Shown here piece by piece: positions 16,866-26,298 of a DNA stretch of 64,000 nucleotides. The translations under genes and the position numbers were made by a program. Source of the stretch: Ktedonosporobacter rubrisoli (GTDB lineage Bacteria; Chloroflexota; Ktedonobacteria; Ktedonobacterales; Ktedonobacteraceae); the NCBI RefSeq assembly GCF_004208415.1, contig NZ_CP035758.1:7316001-7380000 (forward strand). The letters are read 5' to 3'. The notes under the pieces were generated by a model. That model was not told the origin of the DNA, ran no database searches, and was given only the letters and a program-made list of their open reading frames with translations. Positions within the stretch are counted from its first letter, which is position 1, and each line of letters starts with the position of its first letter.

Positions 16866-18338
16866 ATGACGGAATCATTGCTAGCCCATACTGCCCTTGG
16901 AGATTTACAGGGCATATCCAACGCCGGTATAGTCCAATTTCGCGCAGTCCCCTATGCGGCACCGCCAGTAGGAGATCTACGCTTTGCAGCGCCGCAAGCT
17001 GTTTCTAGCTGGCAAGGAGTTCGGGACGCCACAAGGCATGGTCCGATCTCACCGCAATTACCCTCTCGCCTGCGCAACGTAACAGGCGATTTTGTCAGTC
17101 CACAGAGCGAGGACTGTCTTACGCTCACTATTTCAACGCCAGCTATTGATAAGCAAGCCCGGCCAGTGCTCGTCTGGCTCCATGGAGGAGCTTACACAAG
17201 TGGCGCTGGCTCACTTGATTGGTATGATGGCACCGAGCTTGCGAGAGCAGGAAATATGGTCGTGGTTGGAGTTAATTATCGCACCGGTGCTTCTGGCTTT
17301 CTCTACTATCCTGAGATCAGCAATGGTCAATCCGGTATCCTCGATATGATTGCTGCCCTGCACTGGGTCCAGGAGCATATCAGCGCTTTTGGCGGTGATC
17401 CAAAGCAGGTTTGTGTTATGGGGCAATCGGCAGGAGCGCATGCGATCATGTACATACTAGCCCTGCAGGAGACGAGACATTTATTCCAGCGGGCCATTCT
17501 ACAGAGCGCGCCGGAGGGGCTGGCTCCCCTCGCGGAAGCAGATGCACGCGTAATTGGAGAGCAATGGCTAGATATATTGCAGATCGAGCGGGGCCAGCCA
17601 GCAGAGATTGCCGCCCGCTTAAGGGCCGAGAAGCCGGAGCGGATCTTAGAGGCCACCGCTCAACTGGCTCGCATGAACGGTCGTCTTGGTCAGTTTACTC
17701 CACCATTCATGCCTGTATTTGACGCCCTCTCTACCCCAGAGAAGTTTATTGCCGCTGCAGCCGCGGGCGCCAGAGCTGCCGGTGTGGAAGTGATTATTGG
17801 CACAACGCGAGAAGAAGCTCATGCATTTTTAGGCGATCCCACGGGACAGCCCCCGGACCCGGCTCTCATTGCTACGCGCTTTTCTGAGCTAGGTGGGAAT
17901 GCCGAGACATTGGAACAGTACAGTCGCCGACGCCCTGGGGCCAGAATGATAGAGTTATTAAGCGACTTATTAACCGAGCGCGTATTCCGGCGCCCCTCGC
18001 AGCAGCTAGCAGAAGCTCTGGCTCAATCAGGCTTGAATACCTGGGTTTATCAATTCGATTGGGCACCTGCAGGCTCGCCCTTCAAGGCCTGTCATTGCCT
18101 TGAACTGCCATTTGTGTTCGGCACTCCAGGTGCATGGAGCAACGCGCCAATGCTGCACGGGACAGATCCGGCCATCTTCACAGATCTGTCGAAGGCATTA
18201 CAGAGCGCCTGGATTGGTTTTATCCGCTCAGGAGATCCTTCCACCTATATTCCATGGCCTCGCTATCAGTCAGCGAGCAAGAGCATACTGAGCTTTGCCC
18301 CAGTCATCGAAGCACACGGCATCGTGAATAGTCTCTAG
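16866..18338 (+). CDS. Type B carboxylesterase (para-nitrobenzyl esterase family)
   Basis: The 490-residue alpha/beta hydrolase has the family features: RAVPYAAPPVGDLRF near the start, the SEDCLTLTI motif, the oxyanion loop WLHGGAY, the nucleophile elbow GQSAGA (Ser near 190; Gln replaces the usual Glu and Ala the usual Gly), a Glu-containing TTREEAHAFL loop and the histidine in ACHCLELPFVFG. No signal peptide is seen, so it is cytoplasmic. Natural substrate unknown. ATG at 16866 follows AAGGAG; an upstream in-frame ATG at 16848 has none. Confidence 0.92.
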   Translation: MTESLLAHTALGDLQGISNAGIVQFRAVPYAAPPVGDLRFAAPQAVSSWQGVRDATRHGPISPQLPSRLRNVTGDFVSPQSEDCLTLTISTPAIDKQARPVLVWLHGGAYTSGAGSLDWYDGTELARAGNMVVVGVNYRTGASGFLYYPEISNGQSGILDMIAALHWVQEHISAFGGDPKQVCVMGQSAGAHAIMYILALQETRHLFQRAILQSAPEGLAPLAEADARVIGEQWLDILQIERGQPAEIAARLRAEKPERILEATAQLARMNGRLGQFTPPFMPVFDALSTPEKFIAAAAAGARAAGVEVIIGTTREEAHAFLGDPTGQPPDPALIATRFSELGGNAETLEQYSRRRPGARMIELLSDLLTERVFRRPSQQLAEALAQSGLNTWVYQFDWAPAGSPFKACHCLELPFVFGTPGAWSNAPMLHGTDPAIFTDLSKALQSAWIGFIRSGDPSTYIPWPRYQSASKSILSFAPVIEAHGIVNSL

Positions 18339-18507
18339 CAACACCGGGAAAGAGGAAGATCTCAGCTTAAATAGCCAGGAGATCCTTGAGTATTAGCGCT
18401 GGGCTGATACGGCGCAGAGTAAGTAGGCTTAGGCAAACTCATACTCACGTCAGTTTGGACGTATGTCTGGTAGTGCTTTCAAATAATTATAGAAAAGAGT
18501 TTTGTTT

Positions 18508-19416
18508 ATGAATGGCCAGGTCAATATTATCCATCATGCTGGTCTGATTTCAGCCAATCTCGATGCAATGGTTGCGCGTTACGAGCGGCTCGGTTTTATG
18601 TTCACGCCGCTATCGCGCGCCAAGATCGCCCTCACGCCCGGTACAGAACCACAAGAACTAGGAGCTGGGAATCGCTGTGCAATCTTTGAGAGTAACTACC
18701 TTGAGCTCCTTGGCGTTATTGACAGAGAAAAATGGAGCAGCATGAGTAAAGAGCAGCGCGGCCCATTTGATCTCGATACGCCCCTCAGCCGCTACGAAGG
18801 TTTGCACGTTATGCACTTTGGTACAGATGATATAGAGGCAACGCGTGAACTGTTAATAAAACTGGGCACTGCTTGTTCAGAGGTGGCCCATTTCCAGCGC
18901 AATGTAGACACCCCGCAAGGAGAAATGACAATGTATGCCAAATGCTTACATTTCCCTGCGCAGAGCAATCCCGAAGGTCTTATTCAAATTGCCCAGCATC
19001 TTACGCCAAAGCTCGTGCTACAGCCACGCTACATCCAGCATCGCAATGGAGCAAGAGCCTTGACTGAATGTATTGTCTGTACGACCGACCCGGCAAGTTA
19101 TATAACGAAGTATGAGCGCTATACAGGACATAGAGGAGAACAGAGGGATGGTTTCTTTGTCCTGGAGCTGGATTATTCAAGAGTTGTCGTGACCACCCCT
19201 GAACATCTTGACGAACTGCTTCCTGGCTGCGTACCACCTGCTCTACCATGCCTGGTTGGTTTTACTGTCGCTACAGTAAATCTGGATATGGTTCGCAGCA
19301 TATTGAACGAGCATCAGGTGCCCTTCCAGGAATATCGAGGACGTGTGATGGTGCGACCCGAAGAGGCCTATGGAAGCGCTGTTCTATTTGAAAATATAGG
19401 CACACCACGCCTGTAA
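18508..19416 (+). CDS. VOC/glyoxalase-like protein
   Basis: The 302-residue protein starts with IIHHAGLISANLDAMVARYE, the usual entry to a vicinal-oxygen-chelate fold, then FESNYLELLGVID and a second half with ECIVCTTDPASYITKYERY. It fits the Glyoxalase_3-like family of two-module VOC proteins. Reaction unknown. ATG at 18508 is preferred over TTG at 18502; only a weak AAAGAG precedes it. It is the second gene after the esterase on the + strand, with a 169-base gap. Confidence 0.8.
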   Translation: MNGQVNIIHHAGLISANLDAMVARYERLGFMFTPLSRAKIALTPGTEPQELGAGNRCAIFESNYLELLGVIDREKWSSMSKEQRGPFDLDTPLSRYEGLHVMHFGTDDIEATRELLIKLGTACSEVAHFQRNVDTPQGEMTMYAKCLHFPAQSNPEGLIQIAQHLTPKLVLQPRYIQHRNGARALTECIVCTTDPASYITKYERYTGHRGEQRDGFFVLELDYSRVVVTTPEHLDELLPGCVPPALPCLVGFTVATVNLDMVRSILNEHQVPFQEYRGRVMVRPEEAYGSAVLFENIGTPRL

Positions 19417-19548
19417 CTTTATACCCCTTGCCCAGACTACCGCAGCGGCTAAACTTGCCTCTTTGCAACAGAGAGTCTTGATAGAGGTTACAAGGCAGGC
19501 TAGCTTGCTTTCTAGCCGGGCAAAGAAAGCGGTCCCGTCAAATACTGG

Positions 19549-19585
19549 GAGGTATGCAACCCGCAAGCTACGGGCCACATACCTC
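19549..19585. terminator. Hairpin between convergent genes
   Basis: GAGGTATG (19549-19556) pairs with CATACCTC (19578-19585), with an inner CCCG/CGGG stem. It lies between the VOC gene (+) and the prolyl oligopeptidase gene (-). GGCTAG/CTAGCC pairs just upstream (about 19498-19517) add further structure. Confidence 0.5.
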
Positions 19586-19630
19586 TGCGAGATCTGTAAT
19601 AGTTCCTTGAGGACGAGTCAGAGACGATGC

Positions 19631-21715
19631 TCAGGCCTGCGGCTCTGGCGAAGCAAGGGAAGCCGGAATCTCGATATTCAGCTGATTGCATAAAAATGCG
19701 AGAATATCGCTCTCTTCTTCGATAATCTTGCTTGTAGGCTTGCCCAGGCCATGGCCGGCCTTCATTTCCAGGCGCAGAAGAATGGGATGTTCACCGCTAT
19801 TTGCCTCCTGCAAGGTAGCCGTAAATTTCTTAGCATGGGCAGGTACGACGCGATCATCGCTATCGGCTGTGACGATAAGCGTGGGAGGATAGGCAATATC
19901 TTTCTTCACATTATGTAATGGTGAATAAGCATAAAGAAATGCAAACTGTTCTGCATTATGCTCAGCATCGCCGTACTCAGGTATCCAGAATCTTCCAACC
20001 GTAAACCTATGATAGCGCAGCATGTCGATAACTGGTACCTGGCAAATTACAGTTCCATAGAGGTCTGGCCGCTGGACCAGGCAGGCACCAGTCAGTAAGC
20101 CGCCATTGCTTCCGCCTATAATTGCCAGACGCGCCGCTGAGGTGTATCGCTCAGCGATAAGCCATTCGGCTGCCGCGATAAAGTCATCGAACACGTTCTG
20201 CTTTTTCTCCAGCATCCCGGCCTGATGCCAGTCCTCACCATATTCGCCGCCGCCGCGCAGATTGGCCACGGCATATATACCGCCCAATTCCAGCCATAAC
20301 AATGCATTCGTATCAAAGAATGGGGTAATACTTATATCGAAGCCGCCATAGCCATACAGCAACACGGGATTCTGCCCGTCAAGCTTCAGGCCCTTTTTAT
20401 GGGTCAGAAACATTGGCACGCGTGTTCCATCCTTTGTCGGATAGAACACTTGAGTGGTCTCATAATCCTCTTGCTTAAATTTGATAACCGGCTCATGTAG
20501 CCGTGAGAGGCTCCCATCGATCAGGTCATAGCGATAGATTGTCGGCGGATATAAGAAAGACGTAAAGCTAAAAAATAGTTCAGTCTGTTCAGGTTTGCCC
20601 GAGACCTCTGCGATAGAACCAAGAGTTGGCAGAGCAACTTCGCCCTCAAAGCTGCCATCGAGGCGATAGAGCTTCACAACATGGTGAGCATCATGCATAT
20701 AGACGGTCACAAACTGGTGATTGACGATAAGCGCGAAATCCAGCACGTCCTCCTGTTCACCTACCAGTTCCTGCCAGTTCTCGCATTCGGGCCGTTGCGT
20801 ATCTATCGCTATAATCCTGCCACGTGGTGCCCCCTGATTCGTCCTGAAATAGAAAATAGGGCCGTCGTTTCCCAGGAAGGTATAGTTGGCATCCCCCTCG
20901 TCTAAGAGGCGTATAAACGTAAATGGATCGCCACTTACGACGGGTCGATAATAGAAGCGGTTATTCGAATCGGTTCCCTGCCAAACGGTGAGCAGGAGAT
21001 ATTTGCCATCGTCAGAGATACTGGGACTAAAGCTGAGCTCTTTGGCGTCGGGCCGCTCGAAGATAAGCTGATCATCGCTCTGAGGCGTGCCCAGAGTGTG
21101 CCAATAGACTTTACAGAAACGTGACTCGTCCTCGGCTGGCACGCTTCCCGGCTCGGGGAAACGATCATAATAAAATCCCCGATTATCGTGCCGCCAGGCT
21201 ATGCTAGCAAACTTACACCACTTGATGGTCTCGGCATAATCGCTACCATCAACAATGCGCCGAATCTTGATCTCCTGCTGATCGCTTCCGCTGGCCGAGA
21301 TGCTATATGCCAGTAGCTCACCATCCTTGCTATAGTATTGACTGGTCAGCGCAACAGTTCCATCAGCACTAAGGGCATTGGGATCAAGGACAAGGCTTGC
21401 CGTATCTTTCAGCGTTTTTTGCTTATAGAGCACGGCCTGATTCTGCAATCCGGTATTCCAGGAGAAGAAGTAATGCTCCCCTTCTCTGGATGGAACAGAG
21501 TACTTAGGATAATTCAGCAGCTCGGTAAAGCGCGACTTAAGCGTTTCGCGCCCGGGAAGATCAGCCAGGTACTGGCGGGTGAGGGCATTCTGGGCTTCGG
21601 ACCAGGCGATAACTTCCTCAGAGGTCGCATCTTCGAGCCAGCGATAGGGATCGGCAACCTTGGTGCCATGGTAGTCATCGACGACATCGCCGCGACGGGT
21701 GGCGGGTATGTTCAC
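19631..21715 (-). CDS. Prolyl oligopeptidase (S9A)
   Basis: The 694-residue serine peptidase cleaves short peptides after proline. The N-terminal part has DPYRWLEDATSEEVIAWSEA and a beta-propeller. The C-terminal alpha/beta-hydrolase domain has GGSNGGLL (nucleophile Ser), the Asp in TADSDDRVVP and the His in KAGHGLGKP. No signal peptide, so it is cytoplasmic. The start is placed at GTG 21715 because AAGGAG precedes it by 7 bases; a longer reading to 21757 starts inside the upstream gene. It lies 42 bases after the hydrolase gene in the same operon. Confidence 0.93.
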   Translation of the reverse strand: MNIPATRRGDVVDDYHGTKVADPYRWLEDATSEEVIAWSEAQNALTRQYLADLPGRETLKSRFTELLNYPKYSVPSREGEHYFFSWNTGLQNQAVLYKQKTLKDTASLVLDPNALSADGTVALTSQYYSKDGELLAYSISASGSDQQEIKIRRIVDGSDYAETIKWCKFASIAWRHDNRGFYYDRFPEPGSVPAEDESRFCKVYWHTLGTPQSDDQLIFERPDAKELSFSPSISDDGKYLLLTVWQGTDSNNRFYYRPVVSGDPFTFIRLLDEGDANYTFLGNDGPIFYFRTNQGAPRGRIIAIDTQRPECENWQELVGEQEDVLDFALIVNHQFVTVYMHDAHHVVKLYRLDGSFEGEVALPTLGSIAEVSGKPEQTELFFSFTSFLYPPTIYRYDLIDGSLSRLHEPVIKFKQEDYETTQVFYPTKDGTRVPMFLTHKKGLKLDGQNPVLLYGYGGFDISITPFFDTNALLWLELGGIYAVANLRGGGEYGEDWHQAGMLEKKQNVFDDFIAAAEWLIAERYTSAARLAIIGGSNGGLLTGACLVQRPDLYGTVICQVPVIDMLRYHRFTVGRFWIPEYGDAEHNAEQFAFLYAYSPLHNVKKDIAYPPTLIVTADSDDRVVPAHAKKFTATLQEANSGEHPILLRLEMKAGHGLGKPTSKIIEEESDILAFLCNQLNIEIPASLASPEPQA

Positions 21716-21757
21716 TTTACAACTCCTTGAACGGGCAAGGCCGGGAAAGAAAGCCAC

Positions 21758-22420
21758 TTAAGCGTCAAGTAACTTATACTCTCCAAGCGTGCGCACAAAA
21801 TTTGTAATAATTGCCTGAACTTCTTCAAGGCGTCCCTGAAAGAAATGATCGGCTCCTTGAATCTCCACAATACGCTTTGGGGCTGGCACTTGCTCAATCC
21901 ATTTCAAGGCTACATCATATGGAGCGAGCTCATCATTTGTTCCATGGATAAAGAGTTTGGACTTATGGCAGCCCTGCAGAGTATTGTCATCGAACATACG
22001 CGCCGCCACACCAAGTCCAATCATGGCCTGAACGCGATCATCTATAGCTGCGACTGATAAGCCCACATAGGACCCAAAGGAAAAGCCGCCAACAATAGCC
22101 GGCACCCCGGGATAACGACGGCTGAGGAATTCAAGCGCATAGCGCACGTCATCCTTCTCACCGCGCCCGTCGTCATAGGTCCCACTGCTGTGGCCTACTC
22201 CGCGAAAATTGAAGCGCAAGGACGGAATATTTAAGGAGTGCAGAGCCTGAGCGGCTTTAAAGACTACTTTATTGTGCATCGTACCTCCGCCAAGCGGGTG
22301 AGGATGACACATCAGGCTAACGTATAGGGGCTGCGTTCCCTCTTCCTCGGGTTTAAGAATCCCCTCAAGAAATCCTTGTGCGGTAGGTATATTGATATGT
22401 AATACTTGATTACTACCCAT
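21758..22420 (-). CDS. Alpha/beta hydrolase, dienelactone-hydrolase-like
   Basis: The 220-residue hydrolase has CHPHPLGGGTMHNKVV (oxyanion region), RFNFRGVGHSSG, the nucleophile elbow GGFSFGSYVG, the Asp in HGTNDELAP and the catalytic His in GADHFFQG. This matches small cytoplasmic hydrolases of the DUF/COG2945 type. Substrate unknown. The ribosome site before the ATG is weak (GGGAA). Being the first gene of an operon with a prolyl oligopeptidase suggests a catabolic or peptide-processing role, which is inference. Confidence 0.87.
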   Translation of the reverse strand: MGSNQVLHINIPTAQGFLEGILKPEEEGTQPLYVSLMCHPHPLGGGTMHNKVVFKAAQALHSLNIPSLRFNFRGVGHSSGTYDDGRGEKDDVRYALEFLSRRYPGVPAIVGGFSFGSYVGLSVAAIDDRVQAMIGLGVAARMFDDNTLQGCHKSKLFIHGTNDELAPYDVALKWIEQVPAPKRIVEIQGADHFFQGRLEEVQAIITNFVRTLGEYKLLDA

Positions 22421-22535
22421 GTTTTTTTCCCGTTCCAGCTTTCTAAGCCTAAGCTTCTTTGCTCTATACTTCTCAACTTTTCAAAGCCATACTACCACAC
22501 GTTTTTTGCTCTGTGAAACGTGCCATCCTGACAGT

Positions 22536-22615
22536 AGCAGCTTTTTCCCTCTCTCTCGCCTGCTCGTTACCCCTACTCTCCAACATTTCCCTCATCAATA
22601 CTATTCCATAGGAGA
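22536..22615 (+). repeat. Leader repeat, copy 1
   Basis: This roughly 80-bp stretch starts AGCAGCTTTTTCC, has CGCCTGCTCGTTACCC in the middle and ends in ATACTATT.CATAG. It is repeated imperfectly at 23411-23490. It lies in the gap upstream of the 22813 gene and contains no clear coding frame. Confidence 0.6.
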
Positions 22616-22674
22616 TGGCTCCGCAGGCCTCACGTCCCTGCCTGATTTATAAAGTATGCAAGCTTTTTATGCAA

Positions 22675-22716
22675 TGCCTCGCCTCTTAACTTGGAGCAAG
22701 GCAATTTTGCGAGGCA
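22675..22716. other. Hairpin upstream of the 22813 gene
   Basis: TGCCTCGC (22675-22682) pairs perfectly with GCGAGGCA (22709-22716) around a 26-base loop. It is about 100 bases before the gene start; role unknown. Confidence 0.4.
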
Positions 22717-22812
22717 AAGTGCTCATATAGAACATTTTTACTATTCAGGTTAAAATAACAGTATTGTCAGATAGCAATATTAGTATCAACTTCGAATAAA
22801 TGAGGCAAGAAA

Positions 22813-23409
22813 ATGCGACACGCAGATCGACCACAGAAAATTCCTGAAGCCGTTGCCCTTAGCCAATTCCCGGTCTACGGATTACCCGAACGCCCTTCTG
22901 ATCTGACCATATGCAGCCACGGCCTGGGCATCTCGCAGTTTGGCAATATAATGAGCATATCTTTTACCTTTACCAGTCCACGCTATTCCTCTGGCCCATG
23001 TTATGCTCCGGAAAGTCAGAACTTTGTCATTATTTCACTGGATAGTGCGGTCCAAGATCTGACAAAAGAGCCCTTAAGCTTTGATCTCAACGATCCATAT
23101 AACATGAAATATGAGCGCAAAGCACGACGAGACGAAAACCCCACCGTTTGGGAAGGAACGCTTTCCCTCGCTAACATTACTTTTTCTGGCAAGATCCTGC
23201 AGTGGATACACCCACCTCTTACGACAGCCTTTCTATTTACCTCGAAGCTGACAATCCTGTTTGGACATAGCTATGGCCCGGCATTTGGTGAGCTTCTCCA
23301 ACTCCTACAAAGCTTACAGATAGTCAACAGAAATAGCGCATTGCTCAAGCAATATCAATACGAATATGATAACCAGCGCAGCCCAATACTTGACAATCGG
23401 GAGCTCTAG
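22813..23409 (+). CDS. Hypothetical protein, 198 aa
   Basis: I do not recognise this protein. It is soluble, rich in Ser, Pro and Leu, with no signal peptide or membrane segment. A loose beta-strand pattern (IMSISFTFTSPRY, FVIISLDSAV, LTILFGHSYG) suggests one compact domain. GAGGC precedes the ATG. It sits between the two copies of the leader repeat, so it and the next gene may share regulation. Confidence 0.6.
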   Translation: MRHADRPQKIPEAVALSQFPVYGLPERPSDLTICSHGLGISQFGNIMSISFTFTSPRYSSGPCYAPESQNFVIISLDSAVQDLTKEPLSFDLNDPYNMKYERKARRDENPTVWEGTLSLANITFSGKILQWIHPPLTTAFLFTSKLTILFGHSYGPAFGELLQLLQSLQIVNRNSALLKQYQYEYDNQRSPILDNREL

Positions 23410-23410
23410 A

Positions 23411-23490
23411 AGCAGCTTTTTCCTTCTTTCGCGCCTGCTCGTTACCCTCTACTCCCCAATATGGGCCGCCGATACTATTGCATAGAAATA
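23411..23490 (+). repeat. Leader repeat, copy 2
   Basis: This is the imperfect second copy of 22536-22615 and lies directly before the zinc-ribbon gene. It shares AGCAGCTTTTTCC, GCGCCTGCTCGTTACCC and ATACTATTGCATAG. It begins one base after the preceding stop codon. Confidence 0.6.
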
Positions 23491-23504
23491 GCTTCGGAGG
23501 TCCT

Positions 23505-23906
23505 ATGCCCTCATTTGAGCCAGCACAAAATATGTCCTTATGCATGCGCTGTGGCAGGCCGCTTCCCACAGCGGGGTTCGTTTGTCGCGCTTGCCGGCCC
23601 GCGGCCCTGCGTCCAATCCGGCTGCATGCATATGATCACGAGCAATTTGCCGAGGTAGATGAGCTGACGGATGTAGAGCAGATTGCCTCTCTTCCCACCA
23701 CGCCAGCAAACCTGAGCTTATTACTAATGCAACACGTTGACGCCTATCTTGCTCGGGGGTATATACTAGTGGATAGAGGAAGCGAGTATGCTATTCTTCA
23801 GCAGAAAAAAAGCGGTGCGCCAGCCATAACTCCGCCTCGCACAGAAATACATATCCTTATCGTTGATAGTCGCAACACAGCAATACATATCTATAAGCTT
23901 ATATAA
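23505..23906 (+). CDS. Small zinc-ribbon protein
   Basis: The 133-residue protein has a CMRCGRPL...CRAC double-Cys zinc ribbon in its first 35 residues and a C-terminal half with LSLLLMQHVDAYLARGYILV and EYAILQQKKSGAP. That looks like the short beta domain found after zinc ribbons in other Ktedonobacterial orphans. Function unknown. ATG at 23505 follows GGAGGT. Confidence 0.65.
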   Translation: MPSFEPAQNMSLCMRCGRPLPTAGFVCRACRPAALRPIRLHAYDHEQFAEVDELTDVEQIASLPTTPANLSLLLMQHVDAYLARGYILVDRGSEYAILQQKKSGAPAITPPRTEIHILIVDSRNTAIHIYKLI

Positions 23907-24200
23907 TTACTATAATGCAGGTTACAGCTCAAGTAATCTTACAGGCTTTTCCACTTCTCATTGTTCTGGCACCTTGAATGGCGAAAAGAGAAAAATTGAT
24001 GGGGCGCCGCGCTCTGGCGAGCATATCGCTAGCTTCGACGTGGCCGCGCGCCGCACTCTAGCCAGAGCTGTCCTTAACTATCCCTTGGGCAAGCATGGAA
24101 AGCCTGGAGGGAGCAAGCACACCGATCCCTGAAGCAAAGGCGATCGTAAGTAGCACTTTAAGCGGTACAGTGTGGTCGTATCAACGGAAAAGGATATGTT

Positions 24201-24965
24201 ATGGAGACTTATGGACTACATCAATATCCCGGCAAACTTTTTATAGTGGAAGGCGTAGATGGTTCTGGCAAGAGCACGCAGATAGCGCTTCTGCGCCAAT
24301 GGCTGATCAGCGAGGGCTATACTGTCTTCTTTAGCGAATGGAACTCCTCTCCCCTTGTCAAAAAGACGACGAGCAAGGGCAAGAAGAAGCAGCTCCTGAC
24401 CCCCACGACCTTTAGCCTGATTCATGCCACTGACTTCGCGGACCGCACAGAGCATGATATCATCCCTCCGCTCAAGGCCGGAGCCATTGTGCTGGCGGAT
24501 CGCTATATTTATACGGCCTTCGCGCGCGATGCTGCCCGCGGTGTAGATCGTCTCTGGCTGCGCGAGCTCTATCAGTTCGCCGTAAAGCCAACTGTGGCCT
24601 TTTACTATCGCGTCCCCCTCGATGTCTCGCTCAAACGCATCCTGACCAGCCGTAACGAATTGAAATACTACGAAGCGGGCATGGACATGGGATTGAGCAA
24701 CGATCCCTACGAAAGCTTTAAGCTATTTCAGCAGCGGATCGTCAACGAATACGAGACAATGGTCGATGAGTTCGGCCTGACAGCCATGGATGCCACGCTA
24801 CCCATACCGGAACAGCAGCGCCAGATGCGTAGATTGGTAAGGCCACACCTGCAGGGAGTTCGCCGCCTACGCGCCTCTGCTCAGAATATAGCTCTATCCG
24901 GCTTGATCCAGGAAACCCATCTTTTCAACAATCTGGCCCATGAATTGAAAGGCGCCGAACGATGA
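24201..24965 (+). CDS. Thymidylate-kinase-like protein 1
   Basis: The 254-residue P-loop kinase resembles dTMP kinase: Walker A GVDGSGKST (18-26), the IHATDFADR segment, the substrate-binding DRYIYTAFARD and the DPYESFKLFQQR helix. dTMP kinases are usually 200-215 residues; the extra length is at the C-terminus. True substrate uncertain. It overlaps the next gene by 4 bases (ATGA), so the two are translationally coupled and may form a heterodimer. Confidence 0.85.
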   Translation: METYGLHQYPGKLFIVEGVDGSGKSTQIALLRQWLISEGYTVFFSEWNSSPLVKKTTSKGKKKQLLTPTTFSLIHATDFADRTEHDIIPPLKAGAIVLADRYIYTAFARDAARGVDRLWLRELYQFAVKPTVAFYYRVPLDVSLKRILTSRNELKYYEAGMDMGLSNDPYESFKLFQQRIVNEYETMVDEFGLTAMDATLPIPEQQRQMRRLVRPHLQGVRRLRASAQNIALSGLIQETHLFNNLAHELKGAER

Positions 24966-25732
24966 ATTTTAGGGAAGAGGATGATGGAAGAGAGGCCTAT
25001 CGATCAGCTACTATCCGTGTAGCAGAGAGGGAAGATATGACCGATCTCGCTTTTTATGGTATTGATGCAATTGGCCTGAGAGAGCGCGACGAGGTATTAC
25101 CGGGTCGCCTGATCGTGATTGAGGGTACCGATGGCGTGGGTCGAACTACGCAGCTGAACCTCTTGCGCCCCTGGCTGGAAAGCAGCGGCTATGCCGTCGT
25201 CGATACTGAAACTACGCGCTCAGTCCTGGCCGGACCGGGGCTTAAGCAAGCCAAAGAAGGGCATACGCTCGGTCCGATTACGCTTAATCTATTCTATGCC
25301 ACTGACTTCGTGGATCGCTTCGAGAACCAGATGCTGCCCGCGCTACGAGCCGGCTTTATCGTGCTCACCGATCGCTACGTCTATTCACTTATTGCCCGCG
25401 CCCTGGTGCGTGGCGCCGACGCCCGCTGGATACGCTCCATCTATGGCCTAGCGCTTAAGCCCGACGCTATTTTTTATCTTCACATTCACTTACATGAGCT
25501 CATCCCGCGCGTGTTGCAGCGTGGCGGCTTCGACTTCTGGGAATCGGGCATGGATATGCGCCTGGGTGCCGATCTATACGAAAGCTTTGTTAACTATCAA
25601 ACCCGCTTACTTGCAGAATATGAGAAGATGATCCCCATCTACAATTTTCAGGTGATCGATGCTACCTTGCCGGTAGAACAAATTTCGGAGCAGCTTAAGC
25701 TCAAAATCTTACCACTCCTGCCCCAGGGCTGA
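24962..25732 (+). CDS. Thymidylate-kinase-like protein 2 with altered P-loop
   Basis: This 256-residue paralogue of the preceding gene shares FYATDFVDR, DRYVYSLIARA and the GMDMRLGADLYESF region. Its Walker A reads GTDGVGRTT (55-63): the invariant phosphate-binding Lys is Arg61. Such a change normally weakens or abolishes ATP binding, so this subunit may be regulatory or catalytically changed. An N-terminal extension of about 45 residues precedes the domain. Confidence 0.82.
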   Translation: MNFREEDDGREAYRSATIRVAEREDMTDLAFYGIDAIGLRERDEVLPGRLIVIEGTDGVGRTTQLNLLRPWLESSGYAVVDTETTRSVLAGPGLKQAKEGHTLGPITLNLFYATDFVDRFENQMLPALRAGFIVLTDRYVYSLIARALVRGADARWIRSIYGLALKPDAIFYLHIHLHELIPRVLQRGGFDFWESGMDMRLGADLYESFVNYQTRLLAEYEKMIPIYNFQVIDATLPVEQISEQLKLKILPLLPQG

Positions 25733-25808
25733 GCACCTTACTATATACAGGGCTGCTTACACAGATTTTGGCGCGCCTTGAGAAGCGTCAAAACGTGGAA
25801 CCTATAAC

Positions 25809-26138
25809 TTACCTTTTGTCCTCTGGATAGGATGCCTGAGGTTGCTCATATATGGTGAGCGGGAACTCTTCGCTGGGAGGGTCCTGTCTCGCCATGCTGA
25901 ATATTTCATTTGCGGGTGTAGAATAGAGGGAAGGCTTTTTCTTGCCCAGGCCCCCAACCAATACAACACAAAAATAGAGCAGGGCACCGAGGATATGGCA
26001 CAGGCCAATAACGAGCAGCCAGAGCACCTTTTGCTTCCAGCTCAAGGCTCTATTGAGCAAACAATGCAGCAGCATAGGCAGATTCAGCGCGATGAACAGG
26101 AATATTATGAGGTCGAGCGCATGAAAGCCTGGGATCAT
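25809..26138 (-). CDS. Small membrane protein, PLD nuclease N-terminal-like
   Basis: The 109-residue protein has two membrane helices (about 8-28 and 38-62) with LLHCLLNRALSWKQKVLWLL and GLCHILGALLYF, close to the PLDNc two-helix module. A polar cytoplasmic tail follows. It is probably an integral membrane protein of unknown role. It converges on the kinase pair. Confidence 0.65.
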   Translation of the reverse strand: MIPGFHALDLIIFLFIALNLPMLLHCLLNRALSWKQKVLWLLVIGLCHILGALLYFCVVLVGGLGKKKPSLYSTPANEIFSMARQDPPSEEFPLTIYEQPQASYPEDKR

Positions 26139-26298
26139 CTTATGGTCCTTTCCATATTTTCAGCCCGTTACGCAGCTATTTTTATTATCCTATTATAGCA
26201 CAGAATAAGCACTATTTTACAGCAGGATAGACATGAGGATAGGGTTATTTCATTTTCCTGTTTTTGCCCCACCCATCCGTCCGAGAAGAAGGGAAAAT

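Noticed and set aside
19417..19630. T-box or riboswitch in the convergent gap
   Set aside because: Hairpins are present, but it lies downstream of both genes and lacks the conserved T-box bulge.
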